NCBI RefSeq assembly: GCF_029227915.1
Contig: NC_079879.1
Coordinates: forward strand, 29,642,501-29,706,500
Length of the DNA stretch: 64,000 bases
Direction of reading: 5' to 3'
Source: Hydractinia symbiolongicarpus
Lineage: Eukaryota > Cnidaria > Hydrozoa > Anthoathecata > Hydractiniidae
In this document: one piece after another, positions 37,445-50,833 of the stretch
Layout: every line of letters starts with the position of its first letter
Position numbering within the stretch: position 1 is the stretch's first letter
The notes under the pieces: model-generated
The model's input: only the letters and a program-made list of their open reading frames with translations
The model's database searches: none
What the model was told of the DNA's origin: nothing
Program-made: the position numbers and the translations under genes

Positions 37445-40284
37445 TAAATCCCGGGCTTGGCCCGTATAGTCGAATGTATACAAAGAAAGTACCCTGTGAG
37501 TAAACTCATTTCCCGAACGATTTTTTAAATTATTTTTTCACCACTAAAACGCATGAGACTTGTAGTTTTCAGAAATGTTTTCATTTTTGATGAGACGCTT
37601 AATGAAAGTGGTTTAATCGCCGGCAAACGAAAATCCGCGATTTCCCGCAAATCCTGGGCTCGACCCGTATAGTCAAAAGTATACAAAGAAAGTACCCAGG
37701 GAGTAAACTCATTTTCCGAACGATTTTTTAAATTATTTTTTCACCACTAAAACGCATGAGACTTGTAGTTTTCAAAAATGTTTTCATTTTTGATGAGACG
37801 CTTACTGAAAGAGGTTTAATCGCCGGCAAACGAAATCCCGCGATTTCCCGTAAATCCGGGGCTTGGCCCGTATTGTCGAATGTATACAAAGAAAGTACCC
37901 AGGGAGTAAACTCATTTCCCGAACGATTTTTTAAATATTTTTTTCACCACTAAAACGCATGAGACTTGTAGTTTTCAAAAATGTTTTCATTTTTGATGAG
38001 ACGCTTAATGAAAGAGGTTTAATCGCCGGCAAACGAAAACCCGCGATTTTCCGTAAATCCGGGGCTTGGCCCGTATTGTCGAATGTATACAAAGAAAGTA
38101 CCCAGGGAGTAAACTCATTTTCCGAACGATTTTTTAGATATTTTTTTCACCACTAAAATGCATGAGACTTGTAGTTTTCAAAAATGTTTTCATTTTTGAT
38201 GAGACGCTTAATGAAAGAGGTTTAATCGCCGGCAAACGAAAACCCGCGATTTCCCGTAAATCCCGGGCTTGGCCCGTATAGTCGAATGTATACAAAGAAA
38301 GTACCCTGTGAGTAAACTCATTTCCAGAACGATTTTATAAATTATTTTTTCACCACTAAAACGCATAAGACTTGTAGTTTTTAAAAATGTTTTCATTTTT
38401 GATGAGACGCTGAATAAAAGAAGTTTAATCGCCGGCAAACGAAAACCCGCGATTTCCCGTAAATCCTGGGCTTGGCCCGTATAGTCAAAAGTATACAAAG
38501 AAAGTACCCAGGAAGTAAACTCATTTCCCGAACGATTTTTTAAATTATTTTTTCACCACTAAAACGCATGAGACTTGTAGTTTTTAAAAATGTTTTCATT
38601 TTTGCTGAGACGCTGAATAAAAGAAGTTTAATCGCCGGCAAACGAAATCCCGCCATTTCCCGTAAACCCCGGACTCGGCCCGTATAGTCAAAAGTATACA
38701 AAGAAAGTACCCAGGGAGTAAACTCATTTCCCGAACGATTTTTTATATTATTTTTTTACCACTAAACGCATGAGACTTGTAGTTTTCAAAAATGTTTTCA
38801 TTTTTGATGAGACGCTTAATGAAAGAACTTTAATCGCCGGCAAACGAAAACCTGCGATTTCCCGTAAATCCCGGGCTTGGCCCGTATAGTCGAATGTATA
38901 CAAAGAAAGTACCCTGTGAGTAAACTCATTTCCCGAACGATTTTTTAAATTATTTTTTCACCACTAAAACGCATGAGACTTGTAGTTTTCAGAAATGTTT
39001 TCATTTTTGATGAGACGCTTAATGAAAGTGGTTTAATCGCCGGCAAACGAAAATCCGCGATTTCCCGCAAATCCTGGGCTCGACCCGTATAGTCAAAAGT
39101 ATACAAAGAAAGTACCCAGGGAGTAAACTCATTTTCCGAACGATTTTTTAAATTATTTTTTCACCACTAAAACGCATGAGACTTGTAGTTTTCAAAAATG
39201 TTTTCATTTTTGATGAGACGCTTACTGAAAGAGGTTTAATCGCCGGCAAACGAAATCCCGCGATTTCCCGTAAATCCGGGGCTTGGCCCGTATTGTCGAA
39301 TGTATACAAAGAAAGTACCCAGGGAGTAAACTCATTTCCCGAACGATTTTTTAAATATTTTTTTCACCACTAAAACGCATGAGACTTGTAGTTTTCAAAA
39401 ATGTTTTCATTTTTGATGAGACGCTTAATGAAAGAGGTTTAATCGCCGGCAAACGAAAACCCGCGATTTTCCGTAAATCCGGGGCTTGGCCCGTATTGTC
39501 GAATGTATACAAAGAAAGTACCCAGGGAGTAAACTCATTTTCCGAACGATTTTTTAGATATTTTTTTCACCACTAAAACGCATGAGACTTGTAGTTTTCA
39601 AAAATGTTTTCATTTTTGATGAGACGCTTAATGAAAGAGGTTTAATCGCCGGCAAACGAAAACCCGCGATTTCCCGTAAATCCCGGGCTTGGCCCGTATA
39701 GTCGAATGTATACAAAGAAAGTACCCTGTGAGTAAACTCATTTCCAGAACGATTTTATAAATTATTTTTTCACCACTAAAACGCATAAGACTTGTAGTTT
39801 TTAAAAATGTTTTCATTTTTGATGAGACGCTGAATAAAAGAAGTTTAATCGCCGGCAAACGAAAACCCGCGATTTCCCGTAAATCCCGGGCTTGGCCCGT
39901 ATAGTCAAAAGTATACAAAGAAAGTACCCAGGAAGTAAACTCATTTCCCGAACGATTTTTTAAATTATTTTTTCACCACTAAAACGCATGAGACTTGTAG
40001 TTTTCAAAAATGTTTTCATTTTTGCTGAGACGCTGAATAAAAGAAGTTTAATCGCCGGCAAACGAAATCCCGCCATTTCCCGTAAACCCCGGACTCGGCC
40101 CGTATAGTCAAAAGTATACAAAGAAAGTACCCAGGGAGTAAACTCATTTCCCGAACGATTTTTTATATTATTTTTTTACCACTAAGCGCATGAGACTTGT
40201 AGTTTTCAAAAATGTTTTCATTTTTGATGAGACGCTTAATGAAAGAACTTTAATCGCCGGCAAACGAAAACCTGCGATTTCCCG
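37445..40284 (-). repeat. 7-mer HOR, two 1,420-bp copies
   Basis: Copies 37,445-38,864 and 38,865-40,284. Shared sites include gcaaatcctgggctcgacc, acgcttactgaaag, aaatccggggcttgg, cgtattgtcg, tttttagatattt, acgattttataaatt and tttttgctgagacg. Differences by eye are few, for example taaaatgcatg against taaaacgcatg and ctaaacgcatg against ctaagcgcatg. The monomer content differs from the 1,420-bp HOR at 26-30 kb, so two unrelated 7-mers coexist. Confidence 0.92.
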
Positions 40285-43200
40285 TAAATCCCGGACTCGG
40301 CCCGTATAGTCAAAAGTATACAAAGAAAGTACCCAGGGAGTAAACTCATTTCCCAAACGATTTTTTAAATTATTATTTCACCACTAAAGCCCATGAGACT
40401 TGTAGTTTTAAAAAATGTTTTCATTTTTGATGAGACGCTGAATAAAAGAAGTTTAATCGCCTGCAAACGAAAACCCGCGATTTCCCGTAAATCCCTGACT
40501 CGGCCCGTATAGTCAAAAGTATACATGGAAAGTACCCAGTGAGTAAACTTATTTTCCGAACGAATTTTTAAGTTATTTTTTCACCACTAAAACGCATGAG
40601 ACTTGTAGTTTTTAGAAATGTTTTCATTTTTGATGAGACGCTTAATGAAAGTGGTTTAATCGGCAGCAAACGAAAACCCGCGATTTCCCGTAAATCCCGG
40701 GCTAGGCCCGTATAGTCGAATGTATACAAAGAAAGTACCCTGTGAGTAAACTCATTTCCAAAACGATTTTTTAAATTATCTTTTCACCACTAAAACGCTT
40801 GAGACTTGTAGTTTTCAAAAATGTTTTCATTTTTGATGAGACGCTGAATAAAAGAAGTTTATTCGCCGGCAAACGAAAACCCGCCATTTCCCGTAAACCC
40901 CGGACTCGGCCCGCATAGTCAAAAGTATACAAAGAAAAAACCCTGTGAGTAAACCCATTTCCAAAACGATTTTTTAAATTATCTTTTCACCACTAAAACG
41001 CATGAGACTTGTAGTTTTCAAAAATGTTTTCATTTTTGATGAGACACTTAATGAAAGAGGTTTAATCGCCGGCAAACGAAAACCCGCGATTTCCCGTAAA
41101 TCCCGGGCTTGGCCCGTATAGTCGAATGTATACAAAGAAAGTACCCTGTGAGTAAACTCATTTCCAGAAAGATTTTTTAAATTATTTTTTCACCACTAAA
41201 ACGCATTAGACTTGTAGTTTTTAAAAATGTTTTCATTTTTGATGAGACGCTGAATAAAAGAAGTTTAATCGCCGGCAAACGAAAACCCGCGATTTCCCGT
41301 AAATCCCGGGCTTGGCCCGCATAGTCAAAATAATACAAAGAAAGTACCCAGGGAGTAAACTCATTTCCCGAACGATTTTTTAAATTATTTTTTCACCACT
41401 AAAACGCATGGACTTGTAGTTTTCAAAAATGTTTTCATTTTTGATGAGACGCTGAATAAAAGAAGTTTAATCGCCGGCAAACGAAAACCCGCGATTTCCC
41501 GTAAATCCCGGGCTTGGCCTGTATAGTCAAAAGTATACAAAGAAAGTACCCAGGGAGTAAACTCATTTCCCGAACGAGTTTTTAAATTATTTTTTCACCA
41601 CTAAAACGCATGAGACTTGTAGTTTTCAAAAATGTTTTCATATTTGATGGGACGCTGAATAAAAAAAGTTTAATCGCCGGCAAACGAAAACCCGCGATTT
41701 CCCGTAAATCCCGGGCTTGGCCTGTATAGTCAAAAGTATACAAAGAAAGTACCCAGGGAGTAAACTCATTTCCCGAACGAGTTTTTAAATTATTTTTTCA
41801 CCACTAAAACGCATGAGACTTGTAGTTTTCAAAAATGTTTTCATTTTTGATGAGACGCTGAATAAAAGAAGTTTAATCGCCGGCAAACGAAAACCCGCGA
41901 TTTCCCGTAAATCCCGGGCTTGGCCCGTATAGTCGAATGTATACAAAGAAAGTACCCAGGAAGTAAACTCATTTCCCGAACGATTTTTTAAATTATTTTT
42001 TCACCACTAAAACGCATGAGACTTGTAGTTTTCAAAAATGTTTTCATTTTTGATGAGACACTTAATGAAAGAGGTTTAATCGCCGGCAAACGAAAACCCG
42101 CGATTTCCCGTAAATCCCGGGCTTGGCCCGTATAGTCGAATGTATACAAAGAAAGTACCCTGTGAGTAAACTCATTTCCAGAAAGATTTTTTAAATTATT
42201 TTTTCACCACTAAAACGCATTAGACTTGTAGTTTTTAAAAATGTTTTCATTTTTGATGAGACGCTGAATAAAAGAAGTTTAATCGCCGGCAAACGAAAAC
42301 CCGCGATTTCCCGTAAATCCCGGGCTTGGCCCGCATAGTCAAAATAATACAAAGAAAGTACCCAGGGAGTAAACTCATTTCCCGAACGATTTTTTAAATT
42401 ATTTTTTCACCACTAAAACGCATGGACTTGTAGTTTTCAAAAATGTTTTCATTTTTGATGAGACGCTGAATAAAAGAAGTTTAATCGCCGGCAAACGAAA
42501 ACCCGCGATTTCCCGTAAATCCCGGGCTTGGCCTGTATAGTCAAAAGTATACAAAGAAAGTACCCAGGGAGTAAACTCATTTCCCGAACGAGTTTTTAAA
42601 TTATTTTTTCACCACTAAAACGCATGAGACTTGTAGTTTTCAAAAATGTTTTCATATTTGATGGGACGCTGAATAAAAAAAGTTTAATCGCCGGCAAACG
42701 AAAACCCGCGATTTCCCGTAAATCCCGGGCTTGGCCTGTATAGTCAAAAGTATACAAAGAAAGTACCCAGGGAGTAAACTCATTTCCCGAACGAGTTTTT
42801 AAATTATTTTTTCACCACTAAAACGCATGAGACTTGTAGTTTTCAAAAATGTTTTCATTTTTGATGAGACGCTGAATAAAAGAAGTTTAATCGCCGGCAA
42901 ACGAAAACCCGCGATTTCCCGTAAATCCCGGGCTTGGCCCGTATAGTCGAATGTATACAAAGAAAGTACCCAGGAAGTAAACTCATTTCCCGAACGATTT
43001 TTTAAATTATTTTTTCACCACTAAAACGCATGAGACTTGTAGTTTTCAAAAATGTTTTCATTTTTGCTGAGACGCTGAATAAAAGAAGTTTAATCGCCGG
43101 CAAACGAAATCCCGCCATTTCCCGTAAACCCCGGACTCGGCCCGTATAGTCAAAAGTATACAAAGAAAGTACCCAGGGAGTAAACTCATTTCCCGAACGA

Positions 43201-44900
43201 TTTTTTATATTATTTTTTTACCACTAAGCGCATGAGACTTGTAGTTTTCAAAAATGTTTTCATTTTTGATGAGACGCTTAATGAAAGAACTTTAATCGCC
43301 GGCAAACGAAAACCTGCGATTTCCCGTAAATCCCGGACTCGGCCCGTATAGTCAAAAGTATACAAAGAAAGTACCCAGGGAGTAAACTCATTTCCCAAAC
43401 GATTTTTTAAATTATTATTTCACCACTAAAGCCCATGAGACTTGTAGTTTTAAAAAATGTTTTCATTTTTGATGAGACGCTGAATAAAAGAAGTTTAATC
43501 GCCTGCAAACGAAAACCCGCGATTTCCCGTAAATCCCGGACTCGGCCCGTATAGTCAAAAGTATACATGGAAAGTACCCAGTGAGTAAACTTATTTTCCG
43601 AACGAATTTTTAAGTTATTTTTTCACCACTAAAACGCATGAGACTTGTAGTTTTTAGAAATGTTTTCATTTTTGATGAGACGCTTAATGAAAGTGGTTTA
43701 ATCGGCAGCAAACGAAAACCCGCGATTTCCCGTAAATCCCGGGCTAGGCCCGTATAGTCGAATGTATACAAAGAAAGTACCCTGTGAGTAAACTCATTTC
43801 CAAAACGATTTTTTAAATTATCTTTTCACCACTAAAACGCTTGAGACTTGTAGTTTTCAAAAATGTTTTCATTTTTGATGAGACGCTGAATAAAAGAAGT
43901 TTATTCGCCGGCAAACGAAAACCCGCCATTTCCCGTAAACCCCGGACTCGGCCCGCATAGTCAAAAGTATACAAAGAAAAAACCCTGTGAGTAAACCCAT
44001 TTCCAAAACGATTTTTTAAATTATCTTTTCACCACTAAAACGCATGAGACTTGTAGTTTTCAAAAATGTTTTCATTTTTGATGAGACACTTAATGAAAGA
44101 GGTTTAATCGCCGGCAAACGAAAACCCGCGATTTCCCGTAAATCCCGGGCTTGGCCCGTATAGTCGAATGTATACAAAGAAAGTACCCTGTGAGTAAATT
44201 CATTTCCAGAAAGATTTTTTAAATTATTTTTTCACCACTAAAACGCATTAGACTTGTAGTTTTTAAAAATGTTTTCATTTTTGATGAGACGCTGAATAAA
44301 AGAAGTTTAATCGCCGGCAAACGAAAACCCGCGATTTCCCGTAAATCCCGGGCTTGGCCCGCATAGTCAAAATAATACAAAGAAAGTACCCAGGGAGTAA
44401 ACTCATTTCCCGAACGATTTTTTAAATTATTTTTTCACCACTAAAACGCATGGACTTGTAGTTTTCAAAAATGTTTTCATTTTTGATGAGACGCTGAATA
44501 AAAGAAGTTTAATCGCCGGCAAACGAAAACCCGCGATTTCCCGTAAATCCCGGGCTTGGCCTGTATAGTCAAAAGTATACAAAGAAAGTACCCAGGGAGT
44601 AAACTCATTTCCCGAACGAGTTTTTAAATTATTTTTTCACCACTAAAACGCATGAGACTTGTAGTTTTCAAAAATGTTTTCATATTTGATGGGACGCTGA
44701 ATAAAAGAAGTTTAATCGCCGGCAAACGAAAACCCGCGATTTCCCGTAAATCCCGGGCTTGGCCTGTATAGTCAAAAGTATACAAAGAAAGTACCCAGGG
44801 AGTAAACTCATTTCCCGAACGAGTTTTTAAATTATTTTTTCACCACTAAAACGCATGAGACTTGTAGTTTTCAAAAATGTTTTCATTTTTGATGAGACGC
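39910..44900 (-). repeat. Duplicated about 1.95-kb segment at 3,042-bp spacing
   Basis: The stretch 39,910-41,858 matches 42,952-44,900 with an offset of 3,042 bp (15 monomers). Shared sites are tttttgctgag (40,021 and 43,063), ctaagcgcatg, agttttaaaaaatg, atcgcctgcaaac, atcggcagcaaac, gggctaggcccg, tttattcgcc and aagaaaaaaccctg. Between them lies the extra 5-mer copy described in the next entry, which explains the long spacing. The left edge overlaps the end of the preceding 7-mer HOR. Confidence 0.87.
40985..43012 (-). repeat. 5-mer HOR, two 1,014-bp copies
   Basis: Copies 40,985-41,998 and 41,999-43,012. Markers are gagacacttaatg (41,041 and 42,055), acgcattagac, caaaataatac, catggacttg, ttggcctgtatag, tcatatttgatggg and cccaggaagtaaac. 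The copies are nearly identical by eye. This is the same monomer set as forward 21,171-plus, read on the other strand (ttattttgac and aggccaagc). Confidence 0.9.
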
Positions 44901-46520
44901 TGAATAAAAGAAATTTAATCGCCTGCAAACGAAAACCCGCGATTTCCCGTAAATCCCGGACTCGGCCCGTATAGTCAAAAGTATACAAGGAAAGAACCCA
45001 GTGAGTAAACTCATTTCCCGAACGAATTTTTAAATTATTTTTGCACCACTAAAACGCATGAGACTTGTAGTTTTCAAAAATGTTTTTATTTTTGATAAGA
45101 CGCTGAATAAAAGAAGTTTAATCGCCTGCAAACGAAAACCCGCGATTTCCCGTAAATCCCGGACTCGGCCCGTATAGTCAAAAGTATACATGGAAAGTAC
45201 CCAGTGAGTAAACTTATTTTCCGAACGAATTTTTAAGTTATTTTTTCACCACTAAAACGCATGAGACTTGTAGTTTTTAGAAATGTTTTCATTTTTGATG
45301 AGACGCTTAATGAAAGTGGTTTAATCGGCAGCAAACGAAAACCCGCGATTTCCCGTAAATCCCGGGCTAGGCCCGTATAGTCGAATGTATACAAAGAAAG
45401 TACCCTGTGAGTAAACTCATTTCCAAAACGATTTTTTAAATTATCTTTTCACCACTAAAACGCTTGAGACTTGTAGTTTTCAAAAATGTTTTCATTTTTG
45501 ATGAGACGCTGAATAAAAGAAGTTTATTCGCCGGCAAACGAAAACCCGCCATTTCCCGTAAACCCCGGACTCGGCCCGCATAGTCAAAAGTATACAAAGA
45601 AAAAACCCTGTGAGTAAACCCATTTCCAAAACGATTTTTTAAATTATCTTTTCACCACTAAAACGCATGAGACTTGTAGTTTTCAAAAATGTTTTCATTT
45701 TTGATGAGACACTTAATGAAAGAGGTTTAATCGCCGGCAAACGAAAACCCGCGATTTCCCGTAAATCCCGGGCTTGGCCCGTATAGTCGAATGTATACAA
45801 AGAAAGTACCCTGTGAGTAAACTCATTTCCAGAAAGATTTTTTAAATTATTTTTTCACCACTAAAACGCATTAGACTTGTAGTTTTTAAAAATGTTTTCA
45901 TTTTTGATGAGACGCTGAATAAAAGAAGTTTAATCGCCGGCAAACGAAAACCCGCGATTTCCCGTAAATCCCGGGCTTGGCCCGCATAGTCAAAATAATA
46001 CAAAGAAAGTACCCAGGGAGTAAACTCATTTCCCGAACGATTTTTTAAATTATTTTTTCACCACTAAAACGCATGGACTTGTAGTTTTCAAAAATGTTTT
46101 CATTTTTGATGAGACGCTGAATAAAAGAAGTTTAATCGCCGGCAAACGAAAACCCGCGATTTCCCGTAAATCCCGGGCTTGGCCTGTATAGTCAAAAGTA
46201 TACAAAGAAAGTACCCAGGGAGTAAACTCATTTCCCGAACGAGTTTTTAAATTATTTTTTCACCACTAAAACGCATGAGACTTGTAGTTTTCAAAAATGT
46301 TTTCATATTTGATGGGACGCTGAATAAAAGAAGTTTAATCGCCGGCAAACGAAAACCCGCGATTTCCCGTAAATCCCGGGCTTGGCCTGTATAGTCAAAA
46401 GTATACAAAGAAAGTACCCAGGGAGTAAACTCATTTCCCGAACGAGTTTTTAAATTATTTTTTCACCACTAAAACGCATGAGACTTGTAGTTTTCAAAAA
46501 TGTTTTCATTTTTGATGAGA
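43480..46520 (-). repeat. 8-mer HOR (1,623 bp), about 1.9 copies
   Basis: Copy 1 is 43,480-45,102 and copy 2 is 45,103 to about 46,520. Markers aacgaatttttaagttatt are at 43,601 and 45,224. Other shared sites are atcgcctgcaaac, atcggcagcaaac, tttattcgcc, aagaaaaaaccctg, gagacactt and caaaataatac. One clear difference is gtaaattcattt (about 44,195) in copy 1 only. Confidence 0.88.
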
Positions 46521-47794
46521 CGCTGAATAAAAGAAGTTTAATCGCCGGCAAACGAAATCCCGCCATTTCCCGTAAACCCCGGACTCGGCCCGTATAGTCA
46601 AAAGTATACAAAGAAAGTACCCAGGGAGTAAACTCATTTCCCGAACGATTTTTTATATTATTTTTTTACAACTAAACGCATGAGACTTGTAGTTTTCAAA
46701 AATGTTTTCATATTTGATGGGACGCTGAATAAAAGAAGTTTAATCGCCAGCAAACGAAAATCCGCGATTTCCCGTAAATCCCGGACTCGGCCCGTATAGT
46801 CAAAAATATACAAAGAAAGTACCCAGGGAGTAAACTCATTTCCCGAACGATTTTTTAAATTTTTTTTTCACCACTAAAACGCATGAGACTTGTAGTTTTC
46901 AAAAATGTTTTCATTTTTGATGAGACGCCTAATGAAAGAAGTTTAATCGCCGGCAAACGAAAACCTGCGATTTCCCGTAAATCCCGGACTCGGCCCGTAT
47001 AGTCAAAAGTATACAAAGAAAGTACCCAGGGAGTAAACTCATTTCCCAAACGTTTTTTTTAATTATTATTTCACCACTAAAGCCCATGAGATTTGTAGTT
47101 TTTAAAAATGGTTTCATTTTTGATGAGACGCTGAATAAAAGAAATTTAATCGCCTGCAAACGAAAACCCGCGATTTCCCGTAAATCCCGGACTCGGCCCG
47201 TATAGTCAAAAGTATACAAGGAAAGAACCCAGTGAGTAAACTCATTTCCCGAACGAATTTTTAAATTATTTTTGCACCACTAAAACGCATGAGACTTGTA
47301 GTTTTCAAAAATGTTTTTATTTTTGATAAGACGCTGAATAAAAGAAGTTTAATCGCCGGCAAACGAAAACCTGCGATTTCCCTTAAATCCTGGACTCGGC
47401 CGGTATAGTCAAAAGTTACAAAGAAAGTACCCAGGGTGTAAACTCATTTCCCGAACGATTTTTTAAATTATTTTTTCACCACTAAAACGCATGAGACTTG
47501 TAGTTTTTAAAATTGTTTTCATTTTTGATGAGACGCTGATTAAAAAAAAGAGTTTAATCTCCGGCAAACGAAAACCTGCGATTTCCCGTAAATCCCGGAC
47601 TCGGCCCGTATAGTCAAAAGTATACACAGAAAGTACCCAGGGAGTAAACTCATTTCCCAAACGATTTTTTAAATTATTATATCACCACTAAAGCCCATGA
47701 GACTTGTAGTTTTTAAAAATGTTTTCATTTTTGATGAGACGCTGAATAAAAGAAGTTTAATCGCCGGCAAACGAAAACCCGCGATTTCCCGTAA
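46521..47794 (-). repeat. Inverted counterpart of the 20.0-21.0 kb and 61.5-62.4 kb blocks
   Basis: On the minus strand the order is ctgtgtatac, ggagattaaactc with extra T, gtaact, gcaggcgattaaattt with atgaaacc, ttcattaggcg, tttgctggcg, then gtttagttg. That is the order at forward 19,985-20,960, and its first part is the order at forward 61,555-62,330. Small private changes exist, such as aaaaaaacgtttggg for aaaaaaatcgtttggg. It shows that HOR blocks have been copied across orientation. Confidence 0.87.
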
Positions 47795-50700
47795 ATCCCG
47801 GGCTAGGCCCGTATAGTCGAATGTATACAAAGAAAGTACCCTGTGAGTAAACTCATTTCCAAAACGATTTTTTAAATTATCTTTTCACCACTAAAACCCT
47901 TGAGACTTGTAGTTGTCAAAAATGTTTTCATTTTTGATGAGACACTTAATGAAAGAGGTTTAATCGCCGGCAAACGAAAACCCGCGATTTCCCGTAAATC
48001 CCGGGCTTGGCCCGTATAGTCGAATGTATACAAAGAAAGTACCCTGTGAGTAAACTCATTTCCAGAAAGATTTTTTAAATTATTTTTTCACCACTAAAAC
48101 GCATAAGACTTGTAGTTTTTAAAAATCTTTTCATTTTTGATGAGACGCTGAATAAAAGAAGTTTAATCGCCGGCAAACGAAAACCCGCGATTTCCCGTAA
48201 ATCCCGGGCTTGGCCCGCATAGTCAAAAGTATACAAAGAAAGTACCCAGGGAGTAAACTCATTTCCCGAACGATTTTTTAAATTATTTTTTCACCACTAA
48301 AACGCATGGACTTGTAGTTTTCAAAAATGTTTTTATTTTTGATGAGACGCTGAATAAAAGAAGTTTAATCGCCGGCAAACGAAAACCTGCGATTTCCCGT
48401 AAATCCCGGACTCGGCCCGTATAGTCAAAAGTATACAAAGAAAGTACCCAGGGAGTAAACTCATTTCCCGAACGATTTTTTAAATTATTTTTTCACCACT
48501 AAAACGCATGAGACTTGTATTTTTCAAAAATGTTTTCATTTTTGATGAGACGCTGAATAAAAGAAGTTTAATCGCCGGCAAACGAAATCCCACCATTTCC
48601 CGCAAACCCTGGACACGGCCCGTATAGTCAAAAGTATACAAAGAAAGTACCCAGGGAGTAAACTCATTTCCCGAACGATTTTTTACATTATTTTTTTACC
48701 ACTAAACGCATGAGACATGTAGTTTTCAAAAATGTTTTCATATTTGATGGGACGCTGAATAAAAGAAGTTTAATCGCCGGCAAACGAAAATCCGCAATTT
48801 CCCGTAAATCCCGGACTCGGCCCGTATAGTCAAAAGTATACAAAGAAAGTACCCTGGGAGTAAACTCATTTCCCGAACGATTTTTTAAATTATTTTTTCA
48901 CCACTAAAACGCATGAGACTTGTAGTTTTCAAAAATGTTTTCATTTTTGATGAGACGCTTAATGAAAGAAGTTTAATCGCCGTCAAACGAAAACCCGCGA
49001 TTTCCCGTAAATCCCGGGCTTGGCCCGCATAGTCAAAAGTATACAAAGAAAGTACCCAGGGAGTAAACTCATTTCCCGAACGATTTTTTAAATTATTTTT
49101 TCACCACTAAAACGCATGAGACTTGTAGTTTTCAAAAATGTTTTCATTTTTGATGAGACGCTGAATAAAAGAAGTTTAATCGCCGGCAAACGAAAACCCG
49201 CGATTTCCCGTAAATCCCGGGCTTGGCCCGCATAGTCAAAAGTACACAAAGAAAGTACCCAGGGAGTAAACTCATTTCCCGAACGATTTTTTAAATTATT
49301 TTTTCACCACTAAAACGCATGGACTTGTAGTTTTCAAAAATGTTTTTATTTTTGATGAGACGCTGAATAAAAGAAGTTTAATCGCCGGCAAACGAAAACC
49401 TGCGATTTCCCGTAAATCCCGGGCTAGGCCCGTATAGTCGAATGTATACAAAGAAAGTACCCTGTGAGTAAACTCATTTCCAAAACGATTTTTTAAATTA
49501 TCTTTTCACCACTAAAACCCTTGAGACTTGTAGTTTTCAAAAATGTTTTCATTTTTGATGAGACACTTAATGAAAGAGGTTTAATCGCCGGCAAACGAAA
49601 ACCCGCGATTTCCCGTAAATCCCGGGCTTGGCCCGTATAGTCGAATGTATACAAAGAAAGTACCCTGTGAGTAAACTCATTTCCAGAAAGATTTTTTAAA
49701 TTATTTTTTCACCACTAAAACGCATAAGACTTGTAGTTTTTAAAAATCTTTTCATTTTTGATGAGACGCTGAATAAAAGAAGTTTAATCGCCGGCAAACG
49801 AAAACCCGCGATTTCCCGTAAATCCCGGGCTTGGCCCGCATAGTCAAAAGTATACAAAGAAAGTACCCAGGGAGTAAACTCATTTCCCGAACGATTTTTT
49901 AAATTATTTTTTCACCACTAAAACGCATGGACTTGTAGTTTTCAAAAATGTTTTTATTTTTGATGAGACGCTGAATAAAAGAAGTTTAATCGCCGGCAAA
50001 CGAAAACCTGCGATTTCCCGTAAATCCCGGACTCGGCCCGTATAGTCAAAAGTATACAAAGAAAGTACCCAGGGAGTAAACTCATTTCCCGAACGATTTT
50101 TTACATTATTTTTTTACCACTAAACGCATGAGACATGTAGTTTTCAAAAATGTTTTCATATTTGATGGGACGCTGAATAAAAGAAGTTTAATCGCCGGCA
50201 AACGAAAATCCGCAATTTCCCGTAAATCCCGGACTCGGCCCGTATAGTCAAAAGTATACAAAGAAAGTACCCTGGGAGTAAACTCATTTCCCGAACGATT
50301 TTTTAAATTATTTTTTCACCACTAAAACGCATGAGACTTGTAGTTTTCAAAATTGTTTTCATTTTTGATGAGACGCTTAATGAAAGAAGTTTAATCGCCG
50401 TCAAACGAAAACCCGCGATTTCCCGTAAATCCCGGGCTTGGCCCGCATAGTCAAAAGTATACAAAGAAAGTACCCAGGGAGTAAACTCATTTCCCGAACG
50501 ATTTTTTAAATTATTTTTTCACCACTAAAACGCATGAGACTTGTAGTTTTCAAAAATGTTTCCATTTTTGATGAGACGCTGAATAAAAGAAGTTTAATCG
50601 CCGGCAAACGAAAACCCGCGATTTCCCGTAAATCCCGGGCTTGGCCCGCATAGTCAAAAGTACACAAAGAAAGTACCCAGGGAGTAAACTCATTTCCCGA

Positions 50701-50833
50701 ACGATTTTTTAAATTATTTTTTCACCACTAAAACGCATGGACTTGTAGTTTTCAAAAATGTTTTTATTTTTGATGAGACGCTGAATAAAAGAAGTTTAAT
50801 CGCCGGCAAACGAAAACCTGCGATTTCCCGTAA
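47795..50833 (-). repeat. 8-mer/7-mer HOR pair (1,621 and 1,418 bp)
   Basis: Copy 1 is 47,795-49,415 and copy 2 is 49,416-50,833. The marker gagacacttaatg is at 47,939 and 49,560 (spacing 1,621), while tgagacatgtag is at 48,711 and 50,129 (spacing 1,418). Copy 2 therefore lost one monomer between these points. The missing monomer is the one with cccaccatttcccgc and ctggacacggcc near 48,590-48,620. Confidence 0.88.
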
